In this document: one piece after another, positions 46,709 to 50,947 of the stretch
Position numbering within the stretch: position 1 is the first letter of the stretch
Layout: every line of letters starts with the position of its first letter
Position numbers and translations under genes: made by a program
Notes under the pieces: model-generated
What the model was told of the DNA's origin: nothing
Seen by the model: the letters and a program-made list of their open reading frames with translations, nothing else
Database searches by the model: none
Source of the DNA: Eubacteriales bacterium
Lineage (GTDB): Bacteria; Bacillota; Clostridia; Lachnospirales; Lachnospiraceae
DNA: 50,947 nucleotides
Assembly (NCBI GenBank): GCA_030524225.1
Contig: JAUNGV010000016.1
Span: 1 to 50,947, forward strand
Reading direction: 5' to 3'

Positions 46709-47410
46709 ATGACAAAGGAAGCATTGTTTGATCAGATACGGGGCGGCCTGATCGTATCGTGTCAGGCGCTGGCGAGCGAACCGCTTTACGGTTCGGAGTA
46801 TATGGCGAAAATGGCGGTGGCCGCCGCAGAGGGCGGCGCGGCCGGTATCCGTGCGAATACGCCGGAGGATATCAAGGCAATCCGTGCGGCGGTGGATTTG
46901 CCGGTGATCGGGCTGTACAAGGCAGAGTATCCGGATTCGGAGGTCTATATCACGCCAACGATGAAGGAGGTGGACGCGCTGATGGAGGTGCGTCCTGATA
47001 TGATCGCAATGGACGCGACGGACAGGGTGCGTCCGGCGGGCATGACGCTGGAGGAATTCTTCCCGCTGGTCAGGGCAAAGTATCCGGATATGCTCTTCAT
47101 GGCGGACTGCTCCTCGTTTGAGGATGCGGCGCGGGCGCAGGAGCTGGGCTTCGACGTGGCAGGCACGACGATGCGGGGCTATACGGCTGCGACGAAGGGC
47201 ATCGCGATCCCGGATTATGATATGCTGCATGAGATGACGATGAAGCTCTCCATTCCGGTGATTGCGGAGGGCGGCGTCTGGGAGAGAGAGCAGCTGCAGC
47301 GGGTGTATCAGGAAGGAATTCTCTCGGCCGTCATCGGAACGGCGATCACGAGACCGCGGGATATTACGCGCCGTTTCGTGGAGGCGATCCGCGGGGAGGA
47401 AAAAGCATGA
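46709..47410 (+). CDS. nanE: N-acetylmannosamine-6-phosphate 2-epimerase
   Basis: This enzyme interconverts ManNAc-6-P and GlcNAc-6-P in the cytoplasm. The 233-residue TIM barrel has LIVSCQALASEPLYG at the start, GIRANTPEDI, the active-site lysine region PVIGLYKAEY, DATDRVRP, FMADCSSFEDA, VAGTTMRGYT and IPVIAEGGVW, all typical of NanE. ATG 46709 is preceded by GGG-rich AGATGGGAAA, a modest site; a longer frame to 46577 overlaps DUF4127 and is unlikely. The stop overlaps the esterase start by four bases (ATGA). No nanA lyase or nanH sialidase is seen in the window, so ManNAc-6-P must come from elsewhere, plausibly from the ROK kinase. Confidence 0.96.
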   Translation: MTKEALFDQIRGGLIVSCQALASEPLYGSEYMAKMAVAAAEGGAAGIRANTPEDIKAIRAAVDLPVIGLYKAEYPDSEVYITPTMKEVDALMEVRPDMIAMDATDRVRPAGMTLEEFFPLVRAKYPDMLFMADCSSFEDAARAQELGFDVAGTTMRGYTAATKGIAIPDYDMLHEMTMKLSIPVIAEGGVWEREQLQRVYQEGILSAVIGTAITRPRDITRRFVEAIRGEEKA

Positions 47411-48495
47411 GTGGGGGGAAGAGATGGCTTCCTCTGCGCAGTACGGTGAAGGTGATGGGCCGGACGCTCTGGAATAAAGAGCGGACGGCCCGTTATCTGT
47501 GCTATTCAGCCTCCTGCGTGGAGTTTTATTTTACCGGGCGTTCTCTGGCCTGTGAGATGGCGTCGGATTTTGATCCGGTGCGGGATGTGGGATACGAGTG
47601 CTTTATGGGCCTGTTCGTGGAGGGCAGGCTGGTGCGCCGTTTCACGCTGCGGGGCGGCAGACACCGCTATGCTCTGCTGGAAAATGGGAACTGGGTCCGT
47701 GCGCGTGTGCGGCTGATGAAGCTGACCGAGGAGCAGTACGCTTCTGCAGGTCTTTGCGCTCTTGTGACGGAAGAGGAGGCGGTAATTTCCCCGGTTCCGG
47801 ATGCGCAGAGGCGGATTGTCTTTATCGGAGACTCTATTACCTGTGGCTACGGCGTGCTGGGTGCGGATGGCGAACCGTTTACGACGCAGACGCAGGACGC
47901 TTCGCAGGCGTATGCGGCGCTCTGTGCGGAGCGGCTGGGCGCGGATTATGAACTCGTCTCCTACAGTGGGATCGGTGTGATTTCGCGCTATGTGGAGCCG
48001 GATGCCGGGGAGCCGCTGACCGATGTGCTGATGCCGCGGATTTATCCGTATACGGATGCGGGGCTGTGTGAGAGGAACGGATGGGAGATGGTGCGCTGGG
48101 ATTTTACCGGATTCCGGCCACAGATCATCGTGGTGAATCTCGGGACGAATGACGCCAGCTATACGAGGGGGATGCCGGAGCGGGAGGCCCGGTTTGCGGA
48201 GGCGTACCGCGCCTTCCTGCGAAGTGTGGCGCAGCGCTCCCCCGGGGCGGCGGTTGTCGTCAGCTACGGAGTGATGGAACAGAGTTTGCTGTCTTGTGAG
48301 CGGGAGATCTGCCGCGAGCTGGACGAGGAGGCACGAGAGGCACAGGGAGCGCTGGGAACGCGCTTCTTTTTCCACGAGGAGGAGCCGATGCGACCGGAGG
48401 ACGGAGCGGGCTGCGTCGGCCATCCTTCCCTGAGGACGCAACGAAAACTGGCGGAGGATCTGGCGCATTTTTTACAGAAAACCACTGGAGTGTGA
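47407..48495 (+). CDS. SGNH/GDSL-family carbohydrate esterase (CE2-like)
   Basis: This is a probable O-acetyl or other O-acyl esterase, 362 residues. An N-terminal beta domain (about 1-130) precedes an SGNH hydrolase domain. The nucleophile S143 is in VFIGDSITCGYG, N248 is in LGTND, and the Asp/His pair is near D332 and H339 in the GHPS motif. The two-domain order matches the CE2 family of acetyl esterases. There is no signal peptide, so it acts on an imported sugar. Translation is coupled to nanE by the ATGA overlap, which ties it to amino-sugar use. Removing O-acetyl groups from sialic acid-type or GlcNAc-type sugars would fit, by inference. Confidence 0.88.
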   Translation: MSGGKRWLPLRSTVKVMGRTLWNKERTARYLCYSASCVEFYFTGRSLACEMASDFDPVRDVGYECFMGLFVEGRLVRRFTLRGGRHRYALLENGNWVRARVRLMKLTEEQYASAGLCALVTEEEAVISPVPDAQRRIVFIGDSITCGYGVLGADGEPFTTQTQDASQAYAALCAERLGADYELVSYSGIGVISRYVEPDAGEPLTDVLMPRIYPYTDAGLCERNGWEMVRWDFTGFRPQIIVVNLGTNDASYTRGMPEREARFAEAYRAFLRSVAQRSPGAAVVVSYGVMEQSLLSCEREICRELDEEAREAQGALGTRFFFHEEEPMRPEDGAGCVGHPSLRTQRKLAEDLAHFLQKTTGV

Positions 48496-48617
48496 CGGGC
48501 GGACTGTGATATACTGGCAGAGATTTCGAGTGAAACCGGGATGTATGCGGAGAGAGCCGGATGAGGACAGGACCGATTCTCTGGCAGTCCCGGATTCTGA
48601 TAGCAGGAGGGTGCAGG

Positions 48618-50255
48618 ATGAGTGCGGATATCTGCCTGACGAGCCGGTTCGTCTTTACCGGAAGAGGAGAGGGAACAGAGCCTCTCAGCGTTCTGATTCA
48701 GGGGGAGAGAATTCTGGCGGTCGTTCCCCGGGGAGAGGAAGGGCCGTATCTGGATGCGCACACGCAGATCATGGATCTGGGAGACCGGATGGTGATGCCG
48801 GGCTTCGTCGATGCGCATACGCATTTCTTTCTCGGGGCGGCGGCCTCGTGTGAACAGGTCTGCTCTGATCCGCTCTACGCGACGTCGGAGCAGGAATGCG
48901 TGCAGATGATGCTGCGCTATGCCGGAAAGCACCCTGAGGCGAAGCGCCTGCGCGGACGCGGTTGGCAGGCGGCGCGCTGGACAGGTGGGCAGCTGCCGAC
49001 GAAGGATAGTCTCGACGCGTTTTTTCCGGATATTCCTGTCTATATGCAGTCGGATGATGTGCACTGCTACTGGCTCAATTCCAGAGCGCTGGAAGAGTGC
49101 GGGATCACGAAAGAGGACACGGTGGAGACCGGTTATATCGGCAAGGATGACAGCGGAGAGCTGAACGGGATTCTCATGGAGATAGAGGCCAGTGTACCGG
49201 CGGATCGGATTTACCATTCTTTTACGAGAGCAGAAGAAGAGAAGATGTACCGGGATCTGTTGGCAGAGGCGGCACGCTGCGGGGTCACTTCTCTCAGTGA
49301 GATGACGTCGTCGGAGTACGATGAGTGCCACAGGGCGCGTTACCGGATCGTGAAAGAGATGGAGCAAAAGGGGGAGCTGACGGCGCGGCTTCATATTTTC
49401 ACAAAGCTGTTTGACTGTGAGAATTACGGCGCGGCACTGGCGCTGCAGAGGGAGCTGGATTCCCCGTACCTGCGAATCAGCGGTTTGAAGGGGTTTGTGG
49501 ACGGGGTAGTGGAGACGTACACGGGACTGCTGCTGGAACCCTACAGCGACCGCCCGGATACCTGCGGGATCGGCGTTCCGATGTGTACGCAGGAGGAGCT
49601 GAACGCGTGGATTACCGAGGCAAACCGGGAGGGACTTCCGGTCCGGCTGCACTGTATTGCGGATGGTTCGGTGCGCATGGCGCTCAACGCCTTTGAGGCC
49701 TCAGTGAAGGCAAACGGCAAAAAGGGACTGCCCAACGCGATCGAACATATTGAAATCCTGCATCCGGACGATATTGCCCGTTTCAGGGAGCTGGAGGTGA
49801 TTCCGTCCATGCAGCCCATGCATCTGCTGCTGGATGAGGATGGAGAAATCGAGCGGGTCGGGGCGCACAGAGTGCAGTACGAGTGGGTCATGCGGACTCT
49901 TTTGGAGGAGACGGGACGGCTCGCGATCGGAACGGATTATCCGGTGGTTTCGCTCTCGCCGTTTGATACGATTTATGCGGCGGTGACGCGCAGACATTTT
50001 GACGGGAGAGAGGCGAGCCGCAATCCGCAGGAGGCGCTTACAATGGCGCAGACACTGCGCGCCTATACATATGGTGCGGCGCAGGTGTACAGCCGTCAGG
50101 ATGAGATCGGTTCGCTCGAGGCAGGAAAGTATGCGGATCTTGTGGTGATTGACAGGGATCTGTTCTCTGTGCCGTATGAACAGATCCGGGACTGCCGCGT
50201 TGCAATGACGATGGTGGGCGGCAGAGTGGTGTATGAGAGCGGCATAGTAAAGTGA
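48618..50255 (+). CDS. YtcJ-type metal-dependent amidohydrolase
   Basis: This enzyme of the amidohydrolase superfamily (Amidohydro_3/YtcJ group) has 545 residues. A small beta-sandwich is formed by both ends (LTSRFVFTGRGEG; YADLVVIDRDLFSVP). The metal-binding barrel has HxH in MPGFVDAHTHFFLG, LKGFVDGVVETYTG, a histidine in VRLHCIADGS, another in NAIEHIEIL, and an aspartate in AIGTDYPV. AGGAGG lies 8 bases before ATG 48618. The 122-base gap after the esterase has no promoter that I can see, so it is probably the last gene of the operon. It could deacylate or deamidate a product of the pathway. Unlike NagA it lacks that family's typical motifs, so it is not a simple GlcNAc-6-P deacetylase. Confidence 0.88.
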   Translation: MSADICLTSRFVFTGRGEGTEPLSVLIQGERILAVVPRGEEGPYLDAHTQIMDLGDRMVMPGFVDAHTHFFLGAAASCEQVCSDPLYATSEQECVQMMLRYAGKHPEAKRLRGRGWQAARWTGGQLPTKDSLDAFFPDIPVYMQSDDVHCYWLNSRALEECGITKEDTVETGYIGKDDSGELNGILMEIEASVPADRIYHSFTRAEEEKMYRDLLAEAARCGVTSLSEMTSSEYDECHRARYRIVKEMEQKGELTARLHIFTKLFDCENYGAALALQRELDSPYLRISGLKGFVDGVVETYTGLLLEPYSDRPDTCGIGVPMCTQEELNAWITEANREGLPVRLHCIADGSVRMALNAFEASVKANGKKGLPNAIEHIEILHPDDIARFRELEVIPSMQPMHLLLDEDGEIERVGAHRVQYEWVMRTLLEETGRLAIGTDYPVVSLSPFDTIYAAVTRRHFDGREASRNPQEALTMAQTLRAYTYGAAQVYSRQDEIGSLEAGKYADLVVIDRDLFSVPYEQIRDCRVAMTMVGGRVVYESGIVK

Positions 50256-50286
50256 GGCAAACAAACGCGCATACCGGAGACGGGAA

Positions 50287-50775
50287 TCAGAAACCTGCGG
50301 GGCGCACCGTGACGCGGCGGCACAGCAGCGTTTCCCTCGTGGAGCAGATCTTGTCCGCGAGGCAGACGAGCAGCGCTTCTCTGGAATGCGGCCAGTGCAG
50401 GAACGTGAGGGGCCACATATGACTGCGGATGATGTCTCGCTCCTTTGCATTGAGAGGATAGAGACGTTCCGCGTTTGCCAGCGCAATGGCGGGATGGCGG
50501 AAGCCGTGCCAGCGGCCGGCCCTCTGCGTGCAGTCATGCCAGTCGTAGAGATAGAAATCGTGAAGGAACGCGCCGCGCACCATGCTCTCCTCATCCGCAC
50601 CGAGAGCAAAACGGCGGTTTAAAAGAAAACTCATCCGCGCCACGCAGACGCAGTGATCATAGGTGCTGATCTGACCGTGCTGAAGGAAGCTCTTCATTTG
50701 AAGAGCTTCTTTTGTGTCTGCCCATCCCCGGAGAATGGTTTCAAACTGAGTGCGCTCGTCGAGTGTCCAATCCAT
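50287..50775 (-). CDS. HD-domain protein (predicted phosphohydrolase)
   Basis: This small cytoplasmic protein has 162 residues with HD-superfamily metal ligands: a histidine in STYDHCVCVARMS, the His-Asp pair in GAFLHDFYLYDWH, and later H and D residues (HGFRHPAIALANAE; LADKICS). Such proteins hydrolyse phosphate esters or nucleotides, and the substrate is unknown. ATG 50775 has AGGAG 5 bases upstream. The minus-strand promoter at 50835-50863 would start transcription near 50828, so a longer frame beginning at 50844 cannot be used. It converges on the amidohydrolase gene with only 31 bases between stops and is not part of that operon. Confidence 0.9.
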   Translation of the reverse strand: MDWTLDERTQFETILRGWADTKEALQMKSFLQHGQISTYDHCVCVARMSFLLNRRFALGADEESMVRGAFLHDFYLYDWHDCTQRAGRWHGFRHPAIALANAERLYPLNAKERDIIRSHMWPLTFLHWPHSREALLVCLADKICSTRETLLCRRVTVRPAGF

Positions 50776-50793
50776 AGCGGCTCCTTTCGGAAA

Positions 50794-50817
50794 GCGGGCG
50801 GCCCTCAGGGCGTCCGC
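50794..50817. promoter_or_regulatory. Hairpin in the HD gene leader, terminator-like on the plus strand
   Basis: GCGGGCG (50794-50800) pairs with CGTCCGC (50811-50817), with an inner CCC-TCA-GGG and one bulge. On the plus strand it is followed by CTTTTCTG, so it could stop read-through from the amidohydrolase operon. On the minus strand it lies in the short HD leader. Confidence 0.45.
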
Positions 50818-50834
50818 CTTTTCTGCTGCCATTA

Positions 50835-50863
50835 CTTGTATCACTTGAGAGGGAATTTGTCAA
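50835..50863 (-). promoter_or_regulatory. Near-consensus sigma-A promoter for the HD-domain gene
   Basis: On the minus strand a perfect TTGACA (50863-50858) is separated by 17 bases from TACAAG (50840-50835). The start codon at 50775 is about 50 bases downstream of the predicted transcription start. Confidence 0.8.
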
Positions 50864-50947
50864 TGATCAGCCTTTCCTCACTGCGGCTGTAACGTTACTA
50901 TTCACGGCCGAATTTTAGGTGTGCCGAATAGAGCAGGGCGTGGACAC

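Noticed and set aside
48618-50255. NagA (GlcNAc-6-phosphate deacetylase)
   Set aside because: The protein has YtcJ/Amidohydro_3 layout and length and lacks NagA-type motifs.

Overview
The window looks like chromosome from an anaerobic gut Firmicute, most likely a Lachnospiraceae-type Clostridium. The reasons are strong AGGAGG ribosome sites, LplB/YtcP/lipoprotein sugar transporters without a local ATPase, YesM/YesN two-component pairs, and many cytoplasmic glycoside hydrolases (GHs) without signal peptides. It is almost entirely a carbohydrate-foraging region. I saw no rRNA, tRNA, CRISPR array, prophage or insertion sequence. Base composition is mosaic: roughly 1-2.8 kb is very AT-rich, 5.7-13 kb is intermediate, and 2.85-4.6 kb and everything after about 15 kb are GC-rich. 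This suggests blocks of different origin.

Layout. (1) 1-2801 (+): two CUT1 sugar permeases, the first cut by the window edge, then a GH30 enzyme. (2) 2853-7367 (-): an MGH1-like (alpha/alpha)6 hydrolase, an NAD-dependent epimerase and a GH127-type beta-L-arabinofuranosidase. (3) 7585-14856: a YesM kinase and YesN regulator (-), divergent from an LplB-YtcP-lipoprotein ABC importer (+). (4) 15113-30654 (+): a 15.5-kb unit with a GH2-like protein that has lost catalytic residues, an intact GH2, a GH43-like propeller enzyme, a GH106-like enzyme, a GH42 beta-galactosidase, and a second YesN/YesM pair. A terminator follows, then a second LplB-YtcP-lipoprotein importer (31063-34756) paralogous to that of block 3. 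(5) 34.8-38.2 kb: a cluster of palindromes, a GH140-like (DUF4038) enzyme broken by a one-base frameshift, a 53-bp copy of part of the ROK gene, a Phd/YefM antitoxin with a truncated ParE/RelE toxin, and the ROK kinase. (6) 38387-50255 (+): an RpiR regulator, a candidate small RNA with its own promoter and terminator, then GH20 hexosaminidase, lipoprotein and two permeases, DUF4127 protein, NanE epimerase, SGNH esterase and a YtcJ-type amidohydrolase. (7) 50287-50775 (-): an HD-domain hydrolase with its own sigma-A promoter.

How it may work together. In blocks 3 and 4 each YesM kinase would sense an extracellular sugar signal, and its YesN partner would activate the adjacent importer. Imported oligosaccharides would then be cut inside the cell by GH2, GH42, GH43-like and GH106-like enzymes. 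An inverted repeat GTAAAA-N7/8-TTTTAC precedes both the GH unit and the second importer and is a candidate common operator. Block 6 reads as an amino-sugar pathway: import, GH20 cleavage, O-deacylation by the SGNH esterase, phosphorylation by the ROK kinase, and ManNAc-6-P to GlcNAc-6-P by NanE, probably under RpiR control. No sialic acid lyase (NanA) or sialidase is present. The DUF4127 protein and the amidohydrolase occupy the unexplained steps, which makes this the best candidate for an undescribed catabolic system.
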